This document shows positions 17,889-25,700 of a stretch of 64,000 nt of DNA, one piece after another (position 1 is the stretch's first letter; each line of letters opens with the position of its first letter). Position numbers and translations under genes: made by a program. The stretch is from Rhodanobacter sp. B05. GTDB lineage: Bacteria > Pseudomonadota > Gammaproteobacteria > Xanthomonadales > Rhodanobacteraceae. Where the stretch lies: the NCBI RefSeq assembly GCF_002001085.1, contig NZ_MUNU01000010.1, forward strand, positions 1-64,000. The letters run 5' to 3'. The notes under the pieces are model-generated. The model worked only from the letters and a program-made list of their open reading frames with translations. It searched no databases and was not told where the DNA came from.

Positions 17889-17946
17889 AAGTTTCAGCCT
17901 TCCGATTGCCGGGCACCGCTTTGCGTCGATGCAAATGGGTCGGCCC

Positions 17947-17976
17947 GTAGGTGCCGCCTCGCCAGGAAAAGGTTGC
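17947..17976 (-). promoter_or_regulatory. Shared ECF-type promoter element, copy B (HprK-like kinase)
   Basis: Minus strand: GCAACC (17976-17971), 16 nt, GCACCTAC (17954-17947), pointing at the TTG start of the kinase about 60 nt downstream. It shares the GCAACCTTTT extension with copies A and E. Confidence 0.75.
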
Positions 17977-18025
17977 GTCGATGACCGTTTGCAGCGCACG
18001 GCATCCGAATATTTTTCGCACAAAG

Positions 18026-18055
18026 GCAACCGAAGCCGCCCGCACAGGCACCCAC
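18026..18055 (+). promoter_or_regulatory. Shared ECF-type promoter element, copy F (radical SAM operon)
   Basis: Plus strand: GCAACC (18026-18031), 16 nt, GCACCCAC (18048-18055), about 87 nt before the ATG of the radical SAM gene. It lacks the TTT that follows GCAACC in the other copies, so it is the weakest match, but both boxes and the spacing hold. With copy B it forms a divergent promoter pair. Confidence 0.6.
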
Positions 18056-18142
18056 GTCCAGTCAACGTTGATCGTTGGAGCCGGCACCCCCGGCACCGAT
18101 GCGCTGGCGCCGCTTGCCCCACGGCTTACGAGACCCTTCGCG

Positions 18143-19654
18143 ATGCTGAATATCCAGGTTGGCCACTCCTACTTCCTGAGTTACGACCGGAAGCAATGGG
18201 AGCGCGGCAAGCCCTATCCCCCGCTCGCCACGATCCAGGTCGCCGCGCTGCTGCGGGAGATGGGACACGCCACCAGCCTGTTCGACGCGATGCTGGCCGA
18301 CGGCGTCGAGGACTATCAGGCATCGCTGCAGCCCGCACAGCCGGACGTGGTGGTCATCTACGAGGACAACTTCAACTACCTGACCAAGATGTGTCTCGGC
18401 CGCATGCGCGAGGCAGCCTGCCAGATGATCGCCGAGGCGTGCACTCATGGCGCCCGGGTGATCGTTGCAGGCTCCGACGCTTCCGACCATCCGGATGCCT
18501 TTCTCGCGGCAGGCGCCGATGCCGTGCTGATCGGTGAAGGCATCGCGGCGCTGGTCGAATTGATCGAACGGCTGGACCGCGATCCGCAGATCGCCACCGC
18601 ACAGTGGACATCCGGCTTGGCTGGTGTCGCGACACTGGTGGATGGACAGACGCAATTGGTACGCCTGGGCGCACAGCCGCCGGATCCGCGACTCGCCGGG
18701 CGGCCCGCGTGGGATCTGGTCGATATCGAACGCTATCGCGCGATGTGGCACGAACGGCACGGCTACTTCAGCCTCAACATGGCCGCGTCGCGCGGCTGTC
18801 CGTTCCGCTGCAACTGGTGCGCCAAGCCGATCTGGGGCAACCACTACAAGCAGCGCGGTCCGCAGGACATCGCGGCGGAGATGACTTACCTGAAGCAGAC
18901 ATTCCGACCCGATCACATCTGGCTGGCCGACGACATCTTCGGCTTCCACGTCGACTGGGTGACGGAGTTCGCCGAGCACCTGCGCGCTGCCGACGGATCG
19001 GTGCCGTTCACCATCCAGACCCGCGCCGACCTGATCAGCGAGCGCATGGCCAATGCGCTCGAGCAGGCTGGCTGCGCAGAGGCCTGGATCGGTGCGGAGA
19101 GCGGCAGCCAGCGCGTGCTGGACGCGATGACCAAGGGCACCAAGGTCGCCGACCTGATCACCGCCCGCATGCGGCTGGGCGAGCGCGGCATCCGCGTGGG
19201 CTTCTTCATCCAGCTCGGCTACCTGGGCGAGCAACTGGCCGATCTGCTGGCCACCCGCGAACTGGTTGCGCAGGCCGCGCCGGACGACATCGGCGTCAGC
19301 GTTTCCTATCCGCTGCCCGGCACGAAATTCTACGAGCGGGTCAAGGCCCAGCTCGGCGCGAAGACGAACTGGCAGGACAGCGACGACCTGGCCATGATGT
19401 TCCGTGGCGCCTATGACTCGGACTTCTATCGTCGCGTGCGCGACCTGCTGCACGAGCAGGTCACCCTGCAGCAAGCGAAAGTCGGCATGGAACCGGAGCG
19501 TTACCGTCAGGACACTGCAGCGCTCGATGCGCGATGGCATGCGCTGATTGCCTGCGAGCAGGCACACCGCAACGAAGACGCCACCATGCCGCCCGCGACG
19601 GAGCAGGGCCATCCCCAGGCGCTACGTCATGCTGCCACCGCTCAGAACCGTTAG
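18143..19654 (+). CDS. Cobalamin-binding radical SAM protein
   Basis: A 503-residue class B-type radical SAM enzyme. The N-terminal part (about 1-160) is a Rossmann-like B12-binding domain (AALLREMGHATSLFDAML ... AAGADAVLIGEG). The radical SAM core follows, with the [4Fe-4S] motif CPFRCNWC (Cys219, 223, 226) and WIGAESGSQRVLDAMTKGTK further on. Family members do methylations, ring changes or C-C bond chemistry. I chose the ATG at 18143 because promoter copy F lies inside the longer frame that begins at 17951. It is first in a five-gene operon and overlaps the next gene by 26 nt. The substrate is unknown. Confidence 0.88.
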   Translation: MLNIQVGHSYFLSYDRKQWERGKPYPPLATIQVAALLREMGHATSLFDAMLADGVEDYQASLQPAQPDVVVIYEDNFNYLTKMCLGRMREAACQMIAEACTHGARVIVAGSDASDHPDAFLAAGADAVLIGEGIAALVELIERLDRDPQIATAQWTSGLAGVATLVDGQTQLVRLGAQPPDPRLAGRPAWDLVDIERYRAMWHERHGYFSLNMAASRGCPFRCNWCAKPIWGNHYKQRGPQDIAAEMTYLKQTFRPDHIWLADDIFGFHVDWVTEFAEHLRAADGSVPFTIQTRADLISERMANALEQAGCAEAWIGAESGSQRVLDAMTKGTKVADLITARMRLGERGIRVGFFIQLGYLGEQLADLLATRELVAQAAPDDIGVSVSYPLPGTKFYERVKAQLGAKTNWQDSDDLAMMFRGAYDSDFYRRVRDLLHEQVTLQQAKVGMEPERYRQDTAALDARWHALIACEQAHRNEDATMPPATEQGHPQALRHAATAQNR

Positions 19655-20846
19655 AGCCGGCCTGCGCCGCACCACCGAAGCGCTTGCCGCGGAGTTGGCG
19701 CAGCCAGGCAGCACGACGCCGGAATGGAGCGATCTCGAATGGCGACTGGCCGCGGCCGCCGCCGCCGCACACGGCGTGTCGCCGCTGCTGTGCAAAGTTT
19801 CCCGCTGGCAAAACCCGCAGTGGAGACAGTTTCTCGAGAGCCAGCGCGAACATGTCGAGCTGCGCCATCGACGCATCGCGTCACTGCTGGAACGCATCGA
19901 CAGCGGCGCACGCGCCTCCGAGCTGGCCGTCGTCGCGCTGAAGGGCTCCGCGTTGCATGCGATGGGCATCTATATGCCGGGTGAGCGGCCGATGGCCGAC
20001 ATCGATCTGCTGGTCCGCGAGCATGATGCCGCGCCGACGATCAAGCTGCTGCAGGAGCTCGGCTACGTGGAGTCGTTCGTTGCGTGGAAGCATCAGGTCT
20101 TCAAGCCGGCGACGGGCCAGCCCGCCGCAGGACTTGGCGAACATCGCGACACGCCGGTCAATATCGAATTGCACACCCGCATCCAGGAGCGGCTGCCGGT
20201 ATCGGCGATCGACATCACCGGGCAGATCTATCCACGCGAGCCTGTGCCCGGCCTGAATCCATATCCGTCGAACGGCGCCTTGATGAATCACCTGCTGCTG
20301 CACGCGGCGGGCAACATCTGTGGACGCAGCCTGCGCCTGCTGCATCTGAACGACATCGCGCTGCTGGCCACGCGCATGGGCGCGGACGACTGGAACGTGT
20401 TGTGGGATGAACATGCGGCCGACGCTCCATGGTGGGCGTTGCCACCGTTGCGCCTGGTTGCACGCTACTACCCGGGCGCAATTCCCGACGTCGTACTTGT
20501 CCGGCTCGAACGCAACTGTCCTCCGCTGTTGCGGGCCATCTCGCGTCATCAGACGCTGACCCAGGTGTCGTGCTCGGATCTGTGGCTGCATGCGCTCGCC
20601 GGCATCGAATGGTCGCGTTCCTTGCGCGAAGTCGGACATTACGTCAGGAATCGCGTCAAGCCTCCACAGGAAGCCGTCAGGGAGCGTGCCGACATGGTGC
20701 GGACGCAGTTGTGGCTGCAGGGACAAAGCTGGGTTCGGCACAACCAGGGCCGGCGCATCCTCACCCTGCTCACCCGGCACGTGCCGCGCATGGACACGCT
20801 GTACGTGGTGCGCGCGGCACTGGACGTGCCGGCTTCCGCGACCTGA
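19629..20846 (+). CDS. Nucleotidyltransferase family protein (NTP_transf_5 type)
   Basis: A 405-residue protein with the family signature VVALKGSALHAMGIY ... GERPMADIDLLV (about residues 97-125), where GxRPMxDIDLLV provides the metal-binding aspartates. The rest is the usual long helical C-terminal region. Proteins of this family occur beside HprK-related kinases, and that partner lies divergently next door. The reaction is not established: it may attach a nucleotide to a small molecule or peptide, or may act in concert with the kinase. The start at 19629 overlaps the radical SAM gene by 26 nt; a longer frame from 19548 would overlap more and adds Arg-rich residues typical of a shadow frame. 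Confidence 0.82.
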   Translation: MLPPLRTVRAGLRRTTEALAAELAQPGSTTPEWSDLEWRLAAAAAAAHGVSPLLCKVSRWQNPQWRQFLESQREHVELRHRRIASLLERIDSGARASELAVVALKGSALHAMGIYMPGERPMADIDLLVREHDAAPTIKLLQELGYVESFVAWKHQVFKPATGQPAAGLGEHRDTPVNIELHTRIQERLPVSAIDITGQIYPREPVPGLNPYPSNGALMNHLLLHAAGNICGRSLRLLHLNDIALLATRMGADDWNVLWDEHAADAPWWALPPLRLVARYYPGAIPDVVLVRLERNCPPLLRAISRHQTLTQVSCSDLWLHALAGIEWSRSLREVGHYVRNRVKPPQEAVRERADMVRTQLWLQGQSWVRHNQGRRILTLLTRHVPRMDTLYVVRAALDVPASAT

Positions 20847-20892
20847 CGCCGGCCTGTCAATGACTCGACACGCAACCGGAGAGCGATGGGCA

Positions 20893-21843
20893 ATGGACGC
20901 GCAGCACGCCTGCCCTGTCGGCGAAGATTCATCGCTGTCAGGCATCCGGCTGCGCTGCCCCCGTTGCGGCACCGGCATCGACCGACTGGAATGCCCTGCA
21001 TGCAGGTTCTCCATCGTGATCGACGACGGCATCGCGCATGCGCTGCCGCCGGAGTCGATTGCGCACCACGCCCGCTTCATCGCGGATTACGAACGGATAC
21101 GGGAGTCGGAGGGCCGCGGCAGCGCGAGCGCTGACTTCTACCTTGGCCTGCCCTACCGGGATACGTCCGGAAGAAACCGCGAGCAGTGGCAGATGAGGGC
21201 GCGCAGCTACGACTACCTTGTCCGGCATCTGCTGGATGGCACCGAGCGTGGCAGCCGGATCCTGGATCTTGGTGCGGGCAACGGCTGGATGAGCTATCGC
21301 CTGGCGCTGGCCGGATATCGACCCTGTGCCGTGGACCTGCTCACCAATGATCAGGATGGACTGGGCGCCGCCCGGCACTATCGGACGCGCCTGCCGAAAC
21401 TCTTTCCGCGTTTCCAGGCCGAGATCCGCCGGCTTCCATTTGCCGACGAACAGTTCGATGTCGCCGTGTTCAATGCCTCGTTTCACTACGCCGAAGACTA
21501 CGAGGCCAGCCTGCGCGAAACGCTGCGCTGCGTGAGAACGGGCGGCCTGATAATCATCATCGATACGCCGTGGTACGCCCGCGAAGAAAGCGGCAGACAG
21601 ATGCTTGCCGAGCGTCGCGCAGCCTTCCTGCAAAGTCATGGCGTGGCGGTCGATGCCATCACCACGCTCGCCTACCTTACCGACGCGCGCCTGCGCAGCA
21701 TGGAAGATGCGCTGTCGATCCGCTGGCAAGTACATCGTCCATGGTACGGCCTGCGTTGGGCGATGCGCCCCCTCGTGGCGAAACTTCGTGGCAGACGGGA
21801 GCCCTCGAAGTTCCGGCTTTACGCAGCGCGCAAAGGCGCATGA
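20893..21843 (+). CDS. SAM-dependent methyltransferase with N-terminal zinc ribbon
   Basis: A 316-residue class I methyltransferase. About residues 15-45 hold two CxxC pairs (CPRCGTGIDRLECPAC), a small zinc-ribbon. The catalytic domain has motif I ILDLGAGNGWMSYRLA (about residue 120) and the acidic loop FDVAVFNASFHYAEDY followed by GGLIIIIDTPWY. Zinc-ribbon fusions of this sort resemble RlmA-like or Trm112-type arrangements, but the setting suggests a biosynthetic substrate. The start at 20893 has GGAGAG 9 nt upstream; 20860 is an alternative. The stop is 43 bp before the GTG start proposed for the next gene. Confidence 0.82.
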   Translation: MDAQHACPVGEDSSLSGIRLRCPRCGTGIDRLECPACRFSIVIDDGIAHALPPESIAHHARFIADYERIRESEGRGSASADFYLGLPYRDTSGRNREQWQMRARSYDYLVRHLLDGTERGSRILDLGAGNGWMSYRLALAGYRPCAVDLLTNDQDGLGAARHYRTRLPKLFPRFQAEIRRLPFADEQFDVAVFNASFHYAEDYEASLRETLRCVRTGGLIIIIDTPWYAREESGRQMLAERRAAFLQSHGVAVDAITTLAYLTDARLRSMEDALSIRWQVHRPWYGLRWAMRPLVAKLRGRREPSKFRLYAARKGA

Positions 21844-21886
21844 CCGTGACGAAGACCATGAGTGGGCCAGCAAGGTAATCGACGAC

Positions 21887-22516
21887 GTGCATACCGGAGA
21901 GCAGTACCACCAATTCATGCTGGCCTCGCCGCGAGACCGGCGGGTGCGCGAAAGGTTTCAGAAGCTGGCGCTGGATCTGCTGCCGGCGGGAGCAGCCGTG
22001 CTCGACTTCGGCGCCGGCACCGGTATCGATGCCAAGACCTATGCCGCCGACGGGCACCTGACTTTCGTGCATGAACCGTCGGCAGCGATGTGCGAATATC
22101 TGGTTCAGTACTGTCGCGACGAAATCACCCGCAAAACCATGATCGCCGTGGCGTCGCCACTTGCCTGCAAGGTGCAGGCCGTCACGGCGAACTTCGCCGT
22201 GCTCAACCATTTCGCGGATCACACGTCACTTTTCGAGGAGCTGTCGCACGTGGTCCACCATGGCGGCTTTGTCCTGGCCAGCATGCTCAACCCCTATTAC
22301 CTCGGTGATGCGCGTTACGGCTGGTGGCGGGCAAACGTCATGAATCTTCTGCGCCGTGGCCACTACGCCATCGCCAGCGAAAGCCGCATCCATCGTTTTA
22401 CGCCACGCATCGTGGCGCGGGCAGCGAAACCGCATTTCCTGCTGGAACGCCTCATTCCGCATGGCTTCGGATGGGCTACCGATCCGTACATGTTCTTGCA
22501 GTTCCGGCGGACCTGA
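21887..22516 (+). CDS. SAM-dependent methyltransferase, GTG start proposed
   Basis: A 209-residue class I methyltransferase with motif I AVLDFGAGTGIDAKTYA (about residues 33-49) and NFAVLNHFADH at the motif IV position. The frame is open far upstream through the previous gene, so the start must be chosen. GTG at 21887 gives VHTGEQYHQFMLASPRDRRVRERF, a usual opening for this family, with AAGGT 10 nt upstream; ATG at 21917 would truncate the first helix. It lies between another methyltransferase and a flavin-reductase-like gene whose ATG follows its stop by 1 nt, so the three are probably co-translated. The substrate is unknown. Confidence 0.78.
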   Translation: MHTGEQYHQFMLASPRDRRVRERFQKLALDLLPAGAAVLDFGAGTGIDAKTYAADGHLTFVHEPSAAMCEYLVQYCRDEITRKTMIAVASPLACKVQAVTANFAVLNHFADHTSLFEELSHVVHHGGFVLASMLNPYYLGDARYGWWRANVMNLLRRGHYAIASESRIHRFTPRIVARAAKPHFLLERLIPHGFGWATDPYMFLQFRRT

Positions 22517-22517
22517 C

Positions 22518-23441
22518 ATGTGGAAGGACTGGATAAGACCGTACGTGCGCCCCCTGCCGCAATGGTCGGTGGTTGCCGTGGCGCCTCCGCAACAGGTGGT
22601 CACGGCCACCTTGCATTGGGATGGCCACTCGGCCGATGTCACCGCGGATCACACCGTGGCTTCGCTCGTGCCACTGGTGATCGCGACCAGTCTCGATGCC
22701 GGTCAACATCCGGTACTCGAGTACCGCGACAGCGCCAGCGGAAAGCTGCTCGGATTCTTGCGTCTGGTGCAGGCGACGTCGATCGTTATCGAAAAATCGA
22801 CGCTCACGCTCTACCACGTCGCCGCTGGCGAGCACCGCTGTCTCGGCTGGCCGCTGCGCCCATGGAACGGTTGGTTGCAGAACCGCCTCATGCGGAAGAG
22901 TCGCGCACCGCAGCACTTCGCCCCGGAGCCTACCGCAGTACAGCAGCTGATGATCGCCTACCTGTGCCCGCGGCCGGTCGTGCTTGTCTCGGTCGACGCG
23001 CCGGGTCACCAGAATATCTTTCCCATGGACTTGATCGGCCCGCTGCAACGGAGCGGACTTTTTTCGCTAGCGCTGCGTAACACCAACATTTCCGTACCCG
23101 TCATGCGTGAAGTGCGCCAGGTTGCGCTGTCCAACATGCCTGCGCCGATGAAGGCAGCCATTTACAAGCTCGCCGAGCATCACAAGCACCCGCTCCAGGA
23201 CTGGAGTGCGCTGCCGTTCCCAGTTCGACCGTCGCGGGAATTCGGCATTCCTGCCGCTGCCGCGGCGCTGCGCATTCAGGAGCTGACCATCGTGCATAGC
23301 CAGGAGGTCGGCTCGCACATGTTGTTCCTTGGCCGCATCGTTTCCGACGAACAGCTGGAAGAAGGCACGCAGCTGCATCACACGGCAGGCTTTCATCAGG
23401 CCTACCGTCGCCGGCAGCGCGCACCGTTTGGGGAGGCCTAG
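22518..23441 (+). CDS. Flavin-reductase-like (FMN-binding split-barrel) protein
   Basis: A 307-residue protein. About residues 120-300 match the flavin reductase split-barrel pattern: PTAVQQLMIAYLCPRPVVLV, GHQNIFPMDLIGPL, FSLALRNT, then LRIQELTIVHSQEVGSHMLF and GRIVSDEQ near the end. The first about 115 residues form an additional domain I do not recognise. Such proteins supply or use reduced FMN/FAD, possibly giving electrons to the radical SAM enzymes or a partner oxygenase; this is inference. The last gene of the + operon, it shares the four bases CTAG of its stop with the convergent glycosyltransferase gene. Confidence 0.7.
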   Translation: MWKDWIRPYVRPLPQWSVVAVAPPQQVVTATLHWDGHSADVTADHTVASLVPLVIATSLDAGQHPVLEYRDSASGKLLGFLRLVQATSIVIEKSTLTLYHVAAGEHRCLGWPLRPWNGWLQNRLMRKSRAPQHFAPEPTAVQQLMIAYLCPRPVVLVSVDAPGHQNIFPMDLIGPLQRSGLFSLALRNTNISVPVMREVRQVALSNMPAPMKAAIYKLAEHHKHPLQDWSALPFPVRPSREFGIPAAAAALRIQELTIVHSQEVGSHMLFLGRIVSDEQLEEGTQLHHTAGFHQAYRRRQRAPFGEA

Positions 23442-24565
23442 CCCGTGCAATCACTTACATGCGAAGTATCGCCGAGCAAACGCAGGTAGATCGCTTCAAA
23501 TGCGAGGGCCGTGTAATCGGCGTCCTCGCGGATCGTTCGAGACTGCGCCGTCGCGGCCACGCGCAGCCGCAGCTCCTCGTCGCCAAGCATTCGCTGGATG
23601 GCGTCCGCGAGTGCCGGCGCGTTTCCGACGGGCACAGCCAATGCCGCCGCAGGCGACCACTCCACGAAGTGCCCGACCGCTGTGCCGACTGCAGGCACGC
23701 CTGCCACTGCGGCCTCCAGCAGGGCCAGCGGGCCAGCCTCGTGCAACGACGACATCACCAGCAGGTCGGCGCCCTCCATCATCGGGCGCAATTCGCGCTG
23801 CGTCTTGAATCCATGGAAGTGCACGTGCTGTTCCAGCCCAAGCTGGCGAGCCAGTCGTTGCATCTCGCCTTGCAGCGTGTCCACGCCGACGATGTCCATC
23901 TGGAATTCCAGCCCGGTCTCAGCCAGCACCGCCAGCGCCCGCAGCAGCGTCGGCTGATCCTTGACGCGGTTGAGGCTGGCAACGTGGATCAATCGCGCCC
24001 GCGTCGCGCCGCGCGTGCGCGGCGCGAGCGGCGGCCAGGCCTGCAGGTCGACGCCGAGCGGCACCCGCTGCGCCTTGAGGCCGAGCGCCTGCAGCGCATC
24101 GATGATCGGCGCGCTGGCCGCGGTGATGACATCGGCGCCGCGCAGGATCACTGCTTCGCGCAGCCGTCCCTTCCACAGCCGTCGTCCACCGTAGTCGATC
24201 TCGTGCAGGGCGACCAATTCGCCACCGGCGATGTGCACCAGGCTAGGCAGCCGCAGAAGTTTTGCCGCGGTGACGGCAACCAGGCTGCAGGAGCCGGAGA
24301 AGATCGCGTGGATCAGATCGAACGGTGCGCGGCGATGTTCCGCGCGGATCGCCGCGATCGCGCGCAGTCGCGTCCAGCGCTCGCCGATGTTGTGGATGGT
24401 GGCGCCGGCGAGTTCCCAGCGGCCCGCGACGGCTTCCTGCTGCAGCGCGAAGACATGCACTTCGTGCCCCCGCGCCAGTCGCTCGATCAGCGCCAGCAGT
24501 ACCGGGATCACGCGGAATTCGCCACTGCGATCCACGCCACCCGGCACCACCAGCGCAAGCTTCAC
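23438..24565 (-). CDS. Glycosyltransferase family 4 protein (GT-B)
   Basis: A 375-residue GT-B enzyme that would add a sugar from a nucleotide donor to the growing lipid-linked repeat unit at the cytoplasmic face. The N-terminal domain opens KLALVVPGGVDRSGEFRVIP. The C-terminal Rossmann domain has ARLIHVASLNRVKDQPTLL, VHFHGFKTQRELRPMMEGAD and the donor-binding segment SLHEAGPLALLEAAVAGVP with the EX7E glutamates. It starts with a GTG at 24565 inside a GTGA overlap with the upstream glycosyltransferase, implying coupled translation. Last gene of the 15-gene minus-strand operon. Confidence 0.9.
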   Translation of the reverse strand: MKLALVVPGGVDRSGEFRVIPVLLALIERLARGHEVHVFALQQEAVAGRWELAGATIHNIGERWTRLRAIAAIRAEHRRAPFDLIHAIFSGSCSLVAVTAAKLLRLPSLVHIAGGELVALHEIDYGGRRLWKGRLREAVILRGADVITAASAPIIDALQALGLKAQRVPLGVDLQAWPPLAPRTRGATRARLIHVASLNRVKDQPTLLRALAVLAETGLEFQMDIVGVDTLQGEMQRLARQLGLEQHVHFHGFKTQRELRPMMEGADLLVMSSLHEAGPLALLEAAVAGVPAVGTAVGHFVEWSPAAALAVPVGNAPALADAIQRMLGDEELRLRVAATAQSRTIREDADYTALAFEAIYLRLLGDTSHVSDCTG

Positions 24566-25698
24566 GGCTTTCTCCGTCGCCGGTCGTCGCGAACCTGCTC
24601 GTAGGCGGCGGCCCATAGGCGACCCACCGCGGCGAACGACAGTGTCGCGTCGAAATGCGCGCGCACCTGTGCCGGCGACGGTCGGTCAGCCGCGGCATCG
24701 ACCAGCGCCTCGGCCAGCCGTACCCCATCGCCGCAGGGCCACAGCTTGCCGACATGACCGTTGCGGGTCAGCGCGCGAAACGAAGGAATGTCCGTGACTA
24801 CCGGCATCGCGCCGCAGGCCAGCGCTTCCAGCAGCGCGTAGCCGGAGCCCTCGGAGTGGCTGCCGGAGACAAACACGTCCGCAGATTGCATCAAGACCTC
24901 GACCCGCGCATGCGCCACCTTGCCCAGCAGGTGCACGCGCCCCTTGAGCCGCGGATCGTGTTCGATGCGGTGCCGCACCTGGTCGAGCAACGGCGCGCTG
25001 CCAAACGCACACCACAGCTGCAGGTCAGGCAGCTGCGCTGCCGCGCGCGACACGCCGTCGAGCACGCTCAGCGGATCCTTGCCGGCGCTCAGATGCCCCA
25101 CCCACAGCACGCAGGGATCGCCATGCAGCCCGGTCTCGGCACGCGCCTGCTCACGATCGCCCAGTGCGAAGCGACAGCTGGATTCCGGTATCGCGAACAT
25201 TCGCGCCAGCGGATCGAACAGGCGCGCGCGGGTGAACGGTTGCGCCTGCTCGGGCGCGGTGAAGACCACGCCGGATGTGGCCGCATGCCAACGCCGCCAC
25301 TGCGGCCTTCGCCACCAGCGCGGCGGCCGGTCGGCGTGGTCCTGCATGATGATCGGCAGCTGCGGCAGGCATTGCGACAGCGCAAACGCCTCTTCGCCGA
25401 AAGCCAGTCCATGCCCGTGCAGCACATCGACCTTGAGGTCGTCGAGCAGGCTGGCGAAGCGGCGGGCGCGGTTTCTCGCCACTTCCAGTCCGCGGATGTC
25501 GATGAAGTGGTAGTCGACGCCGTGACGCGTGATCAGATCCTCGCACGCCGCCGCCTGGATCACCGACACCCGGGTGCCGGAACTGGCCACCACGTCGGCG
25601 ATGTCCACCAGCGAATGCCATTGCTCGAGCACCTGGCTCGGTGCGAGATCCGCGGATGCCGGCAGAAAGTTGAGCTGTGCGACGTGCAGGGCCGCCAT
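24562..25698 (-). CDS. Glycosyltransferase family 4 protein (GT-B)
   Basis: A 378-residue GT-B enzyme. The donor domain is clear: DPCVLWVGHLSAGKDPLSVLDG, then GRVHLLGKVAHARVEVLMQSADVFVSGSHSEGSGYALLEALACG with the paired glutamates of retaining GT4 enzymes. The acceptor domain contains DVLHGHGLAFGEEAF. The start at 25698 (MAALHVAQLNFLP) lies 2 nt past the stop of the radical SAM gene; the longer frame to 25869 would overlap that gene deeply. It belongs to the polysaccharide operon and is followed by a second GT4 enzyme through a GTGA overlap. Confidence 0.9.
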   Translation of the reverse strand: MAALHVAQLNFLPASADLAPSQVLEQWHSLVDIADVVASSGTRVSVIQAAACEDLITRHGVDYHFIDIRGLEVARNRARRFASLLDDLKVDVLHGHGLAFGEEAFALSQCLPQLPIIMQDHADRPPRWWRRPQWRRWHAATSGVVFTAPEQAQPFTRARLFDPLARMFAIPESSCRFALGDREQARAETGLHGDPCVLWVGHLSAGKDPLSVLDGVSRAAAQLPDLQLWCAFGSAPLLDQVRHRIEHDPRLKGRVHLLGKVAHARVEVLMQSADVFVSGSHSEGSGYALLEALACGAMPVVTDIPSFRALTRNGHVGKLWPCGDGVRLAEALVDAAADRPSPAQVRAHFDATLSFAAVGRLWAAAYEQVRDDRRRRKP

Positions 25699-25700
25699 CG

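Noticed and set aside
14257-23441. Lasso-peptide gene cluster (ABC exporter, HprK-like kinase, nucleotidyltransferase)
   Set aside because: No asparagine-synthetase-like C protein, no B1/B2 proteins and no precursor were found, so the cluster is incomplete for that class.
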